From Alphaproteobacteria bacterium (GTDB lineage: Bacteria; Pseudomonadota; Alphaproteobacteria; JAPYRI01): a DNA stretch of 43,108 nt. A model generated the notes under the pieces. That model had not been told where the DNA came from. It was given only the letters and a program-made list of their open reading frames with translations, and did not search any database. The position numbers and the translations under genes were made by a program. Shown in pieces: positions 35,976-43,108 of the stretch; position 1 is the stretch's first letter; each line of letters begins with the position of its first letter. The DNA is taken from contig JAPYRI010000014.1 of NCBI GenBank assembly GCA_029941135.1, forward strand, positions 1 through 43,108, given 5' to 3'.

Positions 35976-38004
35976 TTGGAAAACCCTGATCTTCATCTTG
36001 TGGGTCGGCGCTCGCGATCACCGCCAGGCGATCACCGCCATTTACTGTATCGCCGGGTTGAGCGTTAATCGCCTCCACGACACCGCCTATAGGCGCGCAA
36101 AGTTGCTGGAACAGTTTCATCGCTTCCATGACAAACACCGGTTGGCCGATCTCGACCGTGTCGCCGTTTGAGACCATTACTTCGGCAATCAATCCTGGGG
36201 TTGGGGCAATTACGGAATTGCCGGTTGCCACTGGTTTTACAATTTCACCCAGCGACACGTTTTTGGAACTGAGCACGTCAAATACCGGGTCGCCGGCGGC
36301 GCAGTGGCAGGTTACGTGCACACCATCAACTGACACATCTATACTTTGTCTCAGCGTTTGCTCGGTATAGGTGAGGCGGCCCGCACGCCAAGTTGCCTCC
36401 CTTACCTGGAGTACAGCTTTACCATCGCGTTCAATTGTAAAGGTGCCGCCTCGGCCAATGACCGTGGTTTCACCGAACGTCTGATCGCCGGTACGGATGT
36501 AATAGACAGCTGCGCCACGGCGTCCACTTCTTTCACCCACTCGCCACCCGCCCAAGGTGGACCAGGGGGATTGTGAGCCGCTCCCTTCGCGTTCCAGGTG
36601 ATAGGCAAGTGCGGCGACGGCTACGTCAGTGTTGGTTATGGGGGAAGAACTCCAGCCATCGGGAAATCCTTCGCGTAAGCAACTGGTCAGATGACGGCCG
36701 GCTTGAAAATCGTCGAGATGTAAGACATCGCGTAAATAGCGGGTGTTGACCCCCACGCCGGCGATCCTGAACCGGGATAACCCCGCGTCCAATTTTTGAA
36801 TTGTTGTTTCCCGGTCCACACTCATGGCTATCACTTTGGCGAGCAGGGAGTCATAGTAAGGTGTCACCCTACTGCCCTGCTGCACGCCGCTATCGATGCG
36901 CAATCCTTCCATGCTCGGTTCGGCATAGCTGGTAATAGTACCGGTTTGCGCGCGATAATTTTCCGCCGAATTTTCCGCCGCGACCCGCGCTTCCATGGCC
37001 CAGCCCTTACATACGATGTCGTCCTGTGCCAACGAAAGGACGTCGCCACCGGCAATGCGCAACTGCCATTCCACCAAGTCGATACCGGTGATCATTTCAG
37101 TGACCGGGTGTTCGACCTGAAGGCGCGTATTCATCTCGAGGAAAAAGGCATGGCCGGTTGCGGCATCGACGATAAATTCGATCGTCCCCACACTGTCATA
37201 ACCAATGGTGACAGCAAGCTTCACCGCACTCTCAAGGATTTGCTGCCGCAACTCAGATGGGAGGCTGGGTGCCGGGGCTTCTTCAATGATCTTTTGGTAG
37301 TTGCGCTGAACCGAACAATCCCGCTCAAATAAGTGCCGTACGTTGCCGTGTTGATCAGCCATTATCTGAACTTCAATGTGGCGCGGGCTTTCGACATATC
37401 GCTCCAGCAAGAGTTTCGGATCGCCGAAGGCTGCCTGCGCTTCTTGCCGTGCGAGGCTCAAGTTCTCAACCACAGTGTTCAATTCATCGACCCGGCGCAT
37501 GCCCCGGCCACCACCGCCCGCGCTCGCCTTAATGAGCAGCGGCATGCCAATCTTTTCGGCTTCCCGCAGCAATCCCTCATCACTTTGATCGTCACCGTGG
37601 TATCCGGGCACGCATTCGACTCCCGCACCGATGGCGATGCGCTTGGCTTCAATCTTGTCGCCCATTGTTGCAATGGCGTCAGGTGACGGTCCGACAAATA
37701 CGAGACCGGCTTCTACACAACGACTGGCAAAGCCAGCGTTCTCGGCCAAAAATCCATAACCCGGGTGGATGGCTTCAGCGCCGGTAAGCCGCGCGGCATC
37801 GATAATCTTATCACCATCTAAATAGCTTGCGCGCGCCTCGGGCGGCCCAATGTTGACCGCCTCGTCAGCCAATTGCACATGCAGCGCATCGACGTCAGCG
37901 TCGGAATAGACCGCGACTGACCGCAGACCAAGGCGGGCGCAGGCGCGAATGAGCCGGACGGCAATCTCGCCCCGATTGGCAATGAGAACTTTGCTGAACT
38001 TCAT
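35968..38004 (-). CDS. Acyl-CoA carboxylase alpha subunit (biotin carboxylase + BCCP)
   Basis: The protein has 678 residues. It has a biotin carboxylase domain (1 to about 450; ATP-grasp GGGGRGM, EMNTRLQVEHPVTE), a connecting region, and a C-terminal biotinyl domain with Lys630 in EAMKLFQQ. It is of the methylcrotonyl/geranyl/propionyl-CoA carboxylase alpha type. It supplies carboxybiotin to the carboxyltransferase encoded nine bases upstream. The biotin motif reads AMKL instead of AMKM, which is seen in other carriers. Methylcrotonyl-CoA or a terpenoid acyl-CoA is a candidate substrate, but the usual glutaconyl-CoA hydratase and lyase are not present here. Confidence 0.93.
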   Translation of the reverse strand: MKFSKVLIANRGEIAVRLIRACARLGLRSVAVYSDADVDALHVQLADEAVNIGPPEARASYLDGDKIIDAARLTGAEAIHPGYGFLAENAGFASRCVEAGLVFVGPSPDAIATMGDKIEAKRIAIGAGVECVPGYHGDDQSDEGLLREAEKIGMPLLIKASAGGGGRGMRRVDELNTVVENLSLARQEAQAAFGDPKLLLERYVESPRHIEVQIMADQHGNVRHLFERDCSVQRNYQKIIEEAPAPSLPSELRQQILESAVKLAVTIGYDSVGTIEFIVDAATGHAFFLEMNTRLQVEHPVTEMITGIDLVEWQLRIAGGDVLSLAQDDIVCKGWAMEARVAAENSAENYRAQTGTITSYAEPSMEGLRIDSGVQQGSRVTPYYDSLLAKVIAMSVDRETTIQKLDAGLSRFRIAGVGVNTRYLRDVLHLDDFQAGRHLTSCLREGFPDGWSSSPITNTDVAVAALAYHLEREGSGSQSPWSTLGGWRVGERSGRRGAAVYYIRTGDQTFGETTVIGRGGTFTIERDGKAVLQVREATWRAGRLTYTEQTLRQSIDVSVDGVHVTCHCAAGDPVFDVLSSKNVSLGEIVKPVATGNSVIAPTPGLIAEVMVSNGDTVEIGQPVFVMEAMKLFQQLCAPIGGVVEAINAQPGDTVNGGDRLAVIASADPQDEDQGFPND

Positions 38005-38013
38005 GCCATTGAC

Positions 38014-39612
38014 CTACATCCGGTATATGGGTGTGCGCCGGTCAAATTCGGGCACGGTGGTCACAAGTGCTAAGCAAAGTCCGAGGATATCTCTCGTCAG
38101 AGCCGGCTCAATCAGACCGTCGTCCCAAAGCCGTGAAGTCGCGTAGTAAGGATCGCTCTGCTCGGCATACTGGGCGCGCACGGTTTGTTCAATCTCAGCC
38201 AGTTCGTCCGCTTCCGGAGGCGGCAATTTAACATTGGTTTGCCGCAACTCGAGCATCACGTTGGACGCGATATCGGCGGACATGGTGGCAACCTCGGCAT
38301 TTGGCCAGGCAAACAGAAAATCCGGCCGAAAGCCGCGACCGCACATGCCGTAATTACCGGCGCCATAGGAGCCGCCGACGATGATCGACAGCCGCGGCAC
38401 TTGTGCAATGGACATTGCGTAAACCATCTTTGCGCTGTTCTTGGCGATGCCGCCCCGTTCCGCCTCGGTGCCGACCATGTAGCCGGTGATGTTGTGCAAG
38501 AACACCACCGGAATGCCCTGCTGATCGCAACTGGTAATGAAGTGTGCTCCTTTGAGCGCTGACTCCGAGAACAACGCGCCGTTGTTGCCGAGAATGCCAA
38601 TTTGGTGACCATGAATTTTTGCCGTCCCGCAAACGAGAGTTTCCCCCCATTCAGGCTTAAACTCCTGAAAGGCACTGCCATCCACAAGCCGCGCGATGAT
38701 CTCGCGCACATCATACGGGATGCGGCGGTCATGACTGATGACACCATTTAGTTCTTCAGGATCGTAGAGTGGCGGGGTTACCGGTCCGGCACTTTCAAAT
38801 CGCGGCGCGGCACCCAGGTCAGCGACCATATCACGCACCAGCGCCAATGCATGCGGTTCATCGCGGGCCAAATGATCGGAAACGCCGGACACTCGAGTAT
38901 GCATTGCGGCTCCGCCCAAGGTATCACCGTCTACGGTTTCGTTGATCGCGACTTTGACAATTGAGGGTCCGCCCAGGTGAATGCGGGCGTTGCCTTCTAC
39001 CATGACCACCTGGTCGGATAAGGCCGGGATATAAGCCCCACCGGCTGTGCAGCCGCCGAACACCGCCGAGATTTGTCGCAGTCCTGATGCCGACATGTTG
39101 CATTGGCGGTAAAAGCTGTTGCCGAAGTGGTCACGATCCGGGAACACCCGGTGTTGTTCGGGTAGGAAAGCACCGCCGCAATCGACCAAATAAATAGCCG
39201 GCAATCGATTGTCGCCGGCAATTTCCAGCGCGCGGTTTTGCTTCTTCACTGTTTCGTGGAAAAACGAGCCGCCTTTCACCGTCGCATCGTGGGCAATGAT
39301 CATGCAGGCATGGCCGGACACAATCCCAATTCCAGTAACGATACCGGCGCTCGGTACTTCATTGCCGTACTGGCCCCAGGCCGCCAGTGACGACAGCTCC
39401 AAGAACGGAGTTGCCGGATCCACCAAGCGGTCTATGCGGTCACGGGCGAGGATCTTGCCCCGTTGATGATGACGGTCACGCAATTTTTGTCTGCCACCCG
39501 TCATGGCCTGCGCGGTGCGCTCCCGCAAAGTTTTTAACAATCCGTCATAGTGTTCTTGATTGGCAGCGAACACCTCTGAACGAGGATCGATGTGACTTCG
39601 GATGCGGCTCAT
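38014..39612 (-). CDS. Acyl-CoA carboxylase beta subunit (carboxyltransferase)
   Basis: The protein has 532 residues, the usual MccB/AtuC length. It is a crotonase-fold carboxyltransferase with AHDATVKGGSFFHETVKKQNR, FGGCTAGGAYIPALSDQ (N-terminal half), and NITGYMVGTEAERGGIAK and IIVGGSYGAGNYGMCGR (C-terminal half), all typical of methylcrotonyl-CoA-type enzymes. It transfers CO2 from carboxybiotin to an acyl-CoA. ATG at 39612 overlaps the stop of the tetR gene (ATGA). Confidence 0.93.
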   Translation of the reverse strand: MSRIRSHIDPRSEVFAANQEHYDGLLKTLRERTAQAMTGGRQKLRDRHHQRGKILARDRIDRLVDPATPFLELSSLAAWGQYGNEVPSAGIVTGIGIVSGHACMIIAHDATVKGGSFFHETVKKQNRALEIAGDNRLPAIYLVDCGGAFLPEQHRVFPDRDHFGNSFYRQCNMSASGLRQISAVFGGCTAGGAYIPALSDQVVMVEGNARIHLGGPSIVKVAINETVDGDTLGGAAMHTRVSGVSDHLARDEPHALALVRDMVADLGAAPRFESAGPVTPPLYDPEELNGVISHDRRIPYDVREIIARLVDGSAFQEFKPEWGETLVCGTAKIHGHQIGILGNNGALFSESALKGAHFITSCDQQGIPVVFLHNITGYMVGTEAERGGIAKNSAKMVYAMSIAQVPRLSIIVGGSYGAGNYGMCGRGFRPDFLFAWPNAEVATMSADIASNVMLELRQTNVKLPPPEADELAEIEQTVRAQYAEQSDPYYATSRLWDDGLIEPALTRDILGLCLALVTTVPEFDRRTPIYRM

Positions 39613-40232
39613 TTTTCGGGCTCCCTAGCCGGCAGTAGTCCGTGCAGTAGTATTTCCGCATAGCTATCGGCGAGATTTGCCAAATTGCCGCGTTTCGGAT
39701 CGAACCACTCGATGGTCGCGTTAAGCGCTCCGATCACCATCAAACGAAATGCTTTCAAATCAACATTCGCGCGAACGCCGTTTTGGACGGCAACTTGCTG
39801 CAGCATGTGGTCCCACAGGGCTTCATAGTCCCGGCGCGCTTTCAGGTTGGCCGTCCTCACCGGTTCCGGCACTTGCCCGTAGATGCGCACATTGGCGGCG
39901 GTGTAATCGCTAAACTCGAACATTGCGCGCAGGTGGGCAAGGATACCTGCACGAACTGTCGCGCTCGCCGAAACGCCCGACGGCAGATTCTCGATGGTTT
40001 GACGGACTTCGCCATGCACCATCGAAATTCCCAAATCCAGAATTTCGATCACGATCGCCTGCTTGGACTCGAAGTGATAGTAAACGCTGCCGGCTTTCAT
40101 CCCGGCGGCGGTGGCAATCGCCCGCAAGGACACCGACGCATAACCATCCGCACTGAACAAGCCGGCCGCCGCATCCAAAATGCGGGTGCGCGACATGTCA
40201 GCTTTATCGGATTTCCTCGTGGCTACGTTCAT
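39609..40232 (-). CDS. TetR family transcriptional regulator
   Basis: The protein has 207 residues. The N-terminal helix-turn-helix (about 14-60) is typical: RTRILDAAAGLFSADGY, then LRAIATAAGMKAGSVYYHF. The C-terminal ligand domain is divergent as usual. It lies inside the operon between the CitE-like and carboxyltransferase genes, with an ATGA overlap to the latter. It therefore probably represses its own operon and responds to an acyl-CoA or acid intermediate. A palindrome over the predicted promoter at 42986-42995 is a candidate operator. Confidence 0.92.
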   Translation of the reverse strand: MNVATRKSDKADMSRTRILDAAAGLFSADGYASVSLRAIATAAGMKAGSVYYHFESKQAIVIEILDLGISMVHGEVRQTIENLPSGVSASATVRAGILAHLRAMFEFSDYTAANVRIYGQVPEPVRTANLKARRDYEALWDHMLQQVAVQNGVRANVDLKAFRLMVIGALNATIEWFDPKRGNLANLADSYAEILLHGLLPAREPEK

Positions 40233-40268
40233 GGGTTTACACTTTTATCAGTCGCCGGAGATGCGCCT

Positions 40269-41147
40269 TCATCCGCTAAATTGCCTGGCAATTTTGAGCA
40301 CACGTTCGGCTTGCGTCAGATGCGGCTTGTCGAGCATTTTGCCGTCAAGACTGAGCGTGCCCTCATCCGGGTTTTGAGCGAACAAATCGACCACGGCGCG
40401 CGCATGTTCAATCTCGGCCACGTTGGGCATGAAAGCCTCATTGATTGGCGCCACCTGCGCCGGGTGAATGGCGATCTTGCCGAGAAACCCGTCCCGGCGC
40501 GCATCGCTACAGGTTTTTCGCAACCCATCGTCGTCTTTGAAATTTGTAAACGCCGTATCCACTGCCTGCACACCGCATGCATACGCCGCCACCAGACATT
40601 GCGTGCGGGCGAGCACATAGGGCGGAGTTAGGTTGCCATGCTCGTCACTGTTGGATGACGCTCCCAAGGCGGCGCTTAGATCTTCGGCCCCCCAGGAGAT
40701 AGCCACAACGCGTGAGTTAACTTCGGTGTAGCTGTTAATATTCAGCATCGCCGCCGCGGTTTCCGTGGCCAGCGACAGCACTTTGGTCGATCCAACATCA
40801 AACCCGTGCTCGGTCTCGAGCACGTCCAGATAGTTGCCCAGAAGCTCAGTGTCGAGCGCGTGTTCTGCTTTTGGGAGAAAGAATCCATCCGGCCGGCCTT
40901 GGATAACCCCGGCCAAATCCAACAGAGCATGAGGTCCGTCGAGCGGGTTCATTCTGACCCAAAGTTGACTGATAGAACGGTCAGCGGATTTGAGGTAATC
41001 GCACACCATTTTACGCGCCACCGGCTTGCGCGAATCGACCACCGAATCTTCCAAATCGAGGATCAAGGCGTCGGCGCCGAGAGACGCGCCTTTGCCGAGT
41101 TTCTTCTCGCTATCGCCGGGAACAAACATCCATGAACGTAAAATCAT
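40269..41147 (-). CDS. CitE-like CoA-ester lyase (HpcH/HpaI family)
   Basis: The protein has 292 residues. It is a Mg-dependent TIM-barrel lyase or thioesterase acting on beta-hydroxyacyl-CoA (citramalyl-, malyl- or methylmalyl-CoA type): FVPGDSEKKLGKG and LILDLEDSV at the N-terminus, an Arg in WVRMN, metal-binding Glu in FFLPKAEHA and Asp in ISWGAEDLSAALG. ATG overlaps the stop of the MaoC gene (ATGA). With the MaoC hydratase it would hydrate an unsaturated acyl-CoA and split the product, as in the mesaconyl/methylmalyl-CoA systems; the substrate is unproven. Confidence 0.9.
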   Translation of the reverse strand: MILRSWMFVPGDSEKKLGKGASLGADALILDLEDSVVDSRKPVARKMVCDYLKSADRSISQLWVRMNPLDGPHALLDLAGVIQGRPDGFFLPKAEHALDTELLGNYLDVLETEHGFDVGSTKVLSLATETAAAMLNINSYTEVNSRVVAISWGAEDLSAALGASSNSDEHGNLTPPYVLARTQCLVAAYACGVQAVDTAFTNFKDDDGLRKTCSDARRDGFLGKIAIHPAQVAPINEAFMPNVAEIEHARAVVDLFAQNPDEGTLSLDGKMLDKPHLTQAERVLKIARQFSG

Positions 41148-41602
41148 GACTGCGGCTTCTTCAGCATCAGGCCGCTACGATCACAAATTCCGACCAGCTC
41201 ATCTTTTTGGTTGTAGGCGCGGTGAGTGAACGTAACGATGCCGTTGTTGGGGCGCGACTTGCTTTCGCGCTTGTCCTTTATTTCGGTCACAAAATGTAAG
41301 GTGTCGCCGAGAAACACCGGCGCTGGAAACCGCACGTTGTCCCAACCGAGATTACCGACCGTGGTGCCAAGTGTGGTGTCGTAGACCGACACGCCGACCA
41401 TCAGCGCCAAGGTGAAGCAACTGTTCACGATGCGCTGGCCAAACTCGGTTTCGTTTTTGCAGTACTCTTCGTCCAAATGCAAAAGTGCCGGATTGTGGGT
41501 CATCGTGGTGAACAAAAGGTTGTCGGTTTCTGTGATTGTGCGCCGAATGGGGTGGTCAAAAGTCTGGCCAACCTCAAATTCTTCAAAATATAGCCCTGCC
41601 AT
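41144..41602 (-). CDS. MaoC family (R)-specific enoyl-CoA hydratase, mesaconyl-CoA hydratase-like
   Basis: The protein has 152 residues, a single hot-dog domain. The hydratase segment TTMTHNPALLHLDEEYC has His and Asn/Asp in the MTHN pattern of mesaconyl-CoA/methylmalyl-CoA dehydratases, in place of the DxNPxH form. SCFTLALMVGVSVYD is the central helix. The start ATG at 41602 follows GGAGG with good spacing. A TATAAT-like A/T-rich stretch lies just upstream (about 41620-41635), so a second promoter is possible. It is coupled to the CitE-like gene. Confidence 0.9.
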   Translation of the reverse strand: MAGLYFEEFEVGQTFDHPIRRTITETDNLLFTTMTHNPALLHLDEEYCKNETEFGQRIVNSCFTLALMVGVSVYDTTLGTTVGNLGWDNVRFPAPVFLGDTLHFVTEIKDKRESKSRPNNGIVTFTHRAYNQKDELVGICDRSGLMLKKPQS

Positions 41603-41667
41603 GAAATTCCTCCAAGTTATTGATTATATTATATTTTATGACCCGTATTGCTGGTGTTCTACGGACC

Positions 41668-42849
41668 CTAAAAACTATCCAGAGAAGCAAGATCGTCAAT
41701 CGCCGCGGTCATGCGCTCGACCATTGAGAGCGACATCTCTTCGGTTTGCATGGCCGCCGGCAAAAACTCAGACGGGCACAATGTGGGTGTCCAATTCAGC
41801 AGTGCATGAAACATTTGCTGCCGGTAGTAGGTCCAAGTTTCGTTAAAACCAAACGTATGCCCGGACACTTCGGCGAAACGCGCCAGATACCGCCGCACAA
41901 GGTCCTCTTCCCACGCCCGTCTGTCGTCGATGGTAAGCGCCCCTGAAATTGCATAGGATAAATCCCGCGACCAGTGTCCCCGGCCGGCGCATTGCCAATC
42001 GCACAAGCCCATGCGGCCTTTGTCGGTTTGATACCAATTGCCGATGTGAACGTCGGAGTGAAGGAAAGTTTCAGGCAGTTCCTGGTGAATTTTGAGTGCC
42101 GCCATGGTCGCCGGCCAGATCTCGTCCCGCCGCGCGAGCAAGCGATCAGGAATAACATGCGCGCCTTCGGTTAGTGCGCGCTCGGTGGATTTATCCACAT
42201 GCAACTTGGTAACGCCGCCCATGAACCAGCGGGTAAACTGGGCCACCCATTTGAAGTCCGTTTCAAACCTGGGATCATCATAAAAATGAGCATGAAGACC
42301 GGCCAATAATTCGACCATGTCTTCAGCCATTTCGCGGGTCACATACGTTTCCCAGTTGGTGAACGTTGCCCCTTTGATGGCCACCAGGTCTTCAAGAATA
42401 TGTATCGCCGCGCAGGAATTGCGATCCACTGTCGAGTGGAAACAGAGTGGGATTTCAAGATCGAGCTCGGGCCGCAATTGAGTGTAGAAGCGGCCCTCAG
42501 TACGAGCGTGACCGGTTATGCCCACCATCATGCGATTTTCGACGGTGGGTAGCGTCTTGGTGAAGATGGACGCGGGTAATTTTGCCACCACTCCGGCCTG
42601 ATTGTAATTCACTTTTAAACGATGGCGGGCGTGGGTACCGGCGCTAACGAGAGAAACCTCGAAATCTATTACTTCCGCGCCTATTGCATCACCGCACAAT
42701 ACGTCGGTCAACCACTCGCGGGTAACCGCATCAATGGTCGGCACGATATCACCGGACTTGGTGGCCTTTGGCTTTAAACGCTGCTCTTCGGCAATGACTT
42801 GCGCGATACGCTCAGACGCGACCTCAACTGTCTCCTGTGTCTTAGCCAT
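41668..42849 (-). CDS. Phosphotransferase of the aminoglycoside phosphotransferase/ecdysteroid kinase-like fold
   Basis: The protein has 393 residues from ATG at 42849 after GGGGGAG; a 25-codon upstream extension crosses a hairpin and is not used. The kinase-like C-terminal lobe has the catalytic loop FLHSDVHIGNWY (Brenner-type HxDxHxxN) and the metal-binding DW in GLCDWQCAGRG. It phosphorylates a small molecule, not an antibiotic by context. Such proteins are common in catabolic clusters with acyl-CoA dehydrogenases, and some may activate or dehydrate a hydroxy substrate. It is first of the nine-gene operon; the true substrate is unknown. Confidence 0.85.
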   Translation of the reverse strand: MAKTQETVEVASERIAQVIAEEQRLKPKATKSGDIVPTIDAVTREWLTDVLCGDAIGAEVIDFEVSLVSAGTHARHRLKVNYNQAGVVAKLPASIFTKTLPTVENRMMVGITGHARTEGRFYTQLRPELDLEIPLCFHSTVDRNSCAAIHILEDLVAIKGATFTNWETYVTREMAEDMVELLAGLHAHFYDDPRFETDFKWVAQFTRWFMGGVTKLHVDKSTERALTEGAHVIPDRLLARRDEIWPATMAALKIHQELPETFLHSDVHIGNWYQTDKGRMGLCDWQCAGRGHWSRDLSYAISGALTIDDRRAWEEDLVRRYLARFAEVSGHTFGFNETWTYYRQQMFHALLNWTPTLCPSEFLPAAMQTEEMSLSMVERMTAAIDDLASLDSF

Positions 42850-42861
42850 GGAACTCCCCCC

Positions 42862-42892
42862 AAAGCCCGGTATCTCGCAGAGACCGGGCTTT
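42862..42892 (-). promoter_or_regulatory. Leader hairpin just before the nine-gene operon
   Basis: AAAGCCCGGT (42862-42871) pairs perfectly with ACCGGGCTTT (42883-42892), and an inner TCT/AGA extends the stem. On the minus strand the structure ends a few bases before the GGGGGAG site of the phosphotransferase gene. It is terminator-shaped but lies inside the predicted leader, with GGGG instead of a T run after it. An attenuator or mRNA-stability element is likely; it could instead end a small upstream transcript. Confidence 0.6.
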
Positions 42893-42985
42893 AATCTACT
42901 GAGCAAAACGCGTGGCTGCGGCAAATTGAGTCATCTGCCACTGGTCCCGTTCAGCACGTTTCGCCGCGTAAATTATTAAATCTAA

Positions 42986-43017
42986 CTAACGTTAGGTTCC
43001 AATAACTGGAGAGTCAA
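42986..43017 (-). promoter_or_regulatory. Predicted promoter with overlapping palindromic operator
   Basis: On the minus strand TTGACT (43017-43012) is 17 bases from TAACGT (42994-42989). The perfect palindrome CTAACGTTAG (42986-42995) covers the -10 element, as expected for a TetR-type repressor site. Transcription would start about 140 bases before the phosphotransferase ATG and run through the hairpin at 42862-42892. Confidence 0.55.
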
Positions 43018-43094
43018 GCCACTCTGGTCGCCACGATCCGTGCTCTGCTGTTGACAGGATTGGCCTTTACCCGGATAGACGTACATTCTAATCT

Positions 43095-43108
43095 CCCCCC
43101 CCCCCCCC
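43095..43108. repeat. Run of 14 C at the window end
   Basis: The final 14 bases are all C. Their position at the extreme end suggests a contig-edge or homopolymer assembly artefact and not biology. Confidence 0.7.

Noticed and set aside
1-43108. tRNA genes, CRISPR arrays, insertion sequences, prophage or defence systems
   Set aside because: No cloverleaf, regular spacer repeat, transposase or phage gene was recognised by eye; a dedicated search could still find a tRNA.

Overview
The window looks like chromosomal DNA of a metabolically versatile aerobic proteobacterium. Gene content (PQQ-associated periplasmic proteins, DUF1800/DUF1501 pair, three separate acyl-CoA or ketone carboxylase types, HyuA/HyuB, AEC transporter) fits an environmental alphaproteobacterium best, but no ribosomal or other marker gene is present, so this placement is an inference. 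No tRNA, rRNA, CRISPR array, insertion sequence or prophage was seen. The window ends in a run of 14 C, which looks like a contig-end artefact.

Layout. (1) 1-6479, plus strand: a tightly packed operon of exported or membrane proteins: the tail of an unknown gene, a two-helix membrane protein, a copper-site-less cupredoxin-like protein, a YVTN beta-propeller, a periplasmic ABC-type binding protein (the last two of the kind found beside PQQ alcohol dehydrogenases), DUF1800 and a Tat-exported DUF1501 protein. It ends at a bidirectional terminator at 6503-6532. (2) 6567-17946, minus strand: a colinear phenol/meta-cleavage operon, dmpLMNOPQ-B-C-E-F-G-H, followed by a glutathione S-transferase. The multicomponent phenol hydroxylase makes catechol. 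Catechol 2,3-dioxygenase, HMS dehydrogenase, decarboxylase, hydratase and the aldolase/acylating dehydrogenase pair then take it to pyruvate and acetyl-CoA. DmpK, DmpD, DmpI and a DmpR-type regulator are absent. (3) 18044-20346: an ABC-F ATPase (Uup) and, divergent to it, a frameshifted YdbL/DUF1318 gene. (4) 20384-27604, minus strand: amidohydrolase, AEC transporter, alpha/beta hydrolase and a single-chain acyl-CoA carboxylase (BC-BCCP-CT in one chain), spaced like one operon. (5) 27718-29352: an MBL-fold hydrolase followed by a decayed histidine kinase that keeps only its membrane N-terminus and ATPase C-terminus. (6) 29600-30400: a two-domain carboxymuconolactone-decarboxylase-like protein on the plus strand. 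(7) 30438-42849, minus strand: a nine-gene operon coding for phosphotransferase, MaoC hydratase, CitE-like lyase, TetR regulator, biotin carboxyltransferase, biotin carboxylase/BCCP, acyl-CoA dehydrogenase, HyuA, and a HyuB with a C-terminal zinc-ribbon extension like the acetone carboxylase gamma subunit. A promoter with an overlapping palindrome and a strong leader hairpin precede it.

Block 2 is a textbook aromatic pathway. Block 7 is the most likely place for something undescribed: a TetR-controlled acyl-CoA pathway that also carries an acetone/acetophenone-carboxylase-like ketone carboxylase with only two polypeptides. Block 1 may be part of a periplasmic quinoprotein system whose dehydrogenase lies outside the window.
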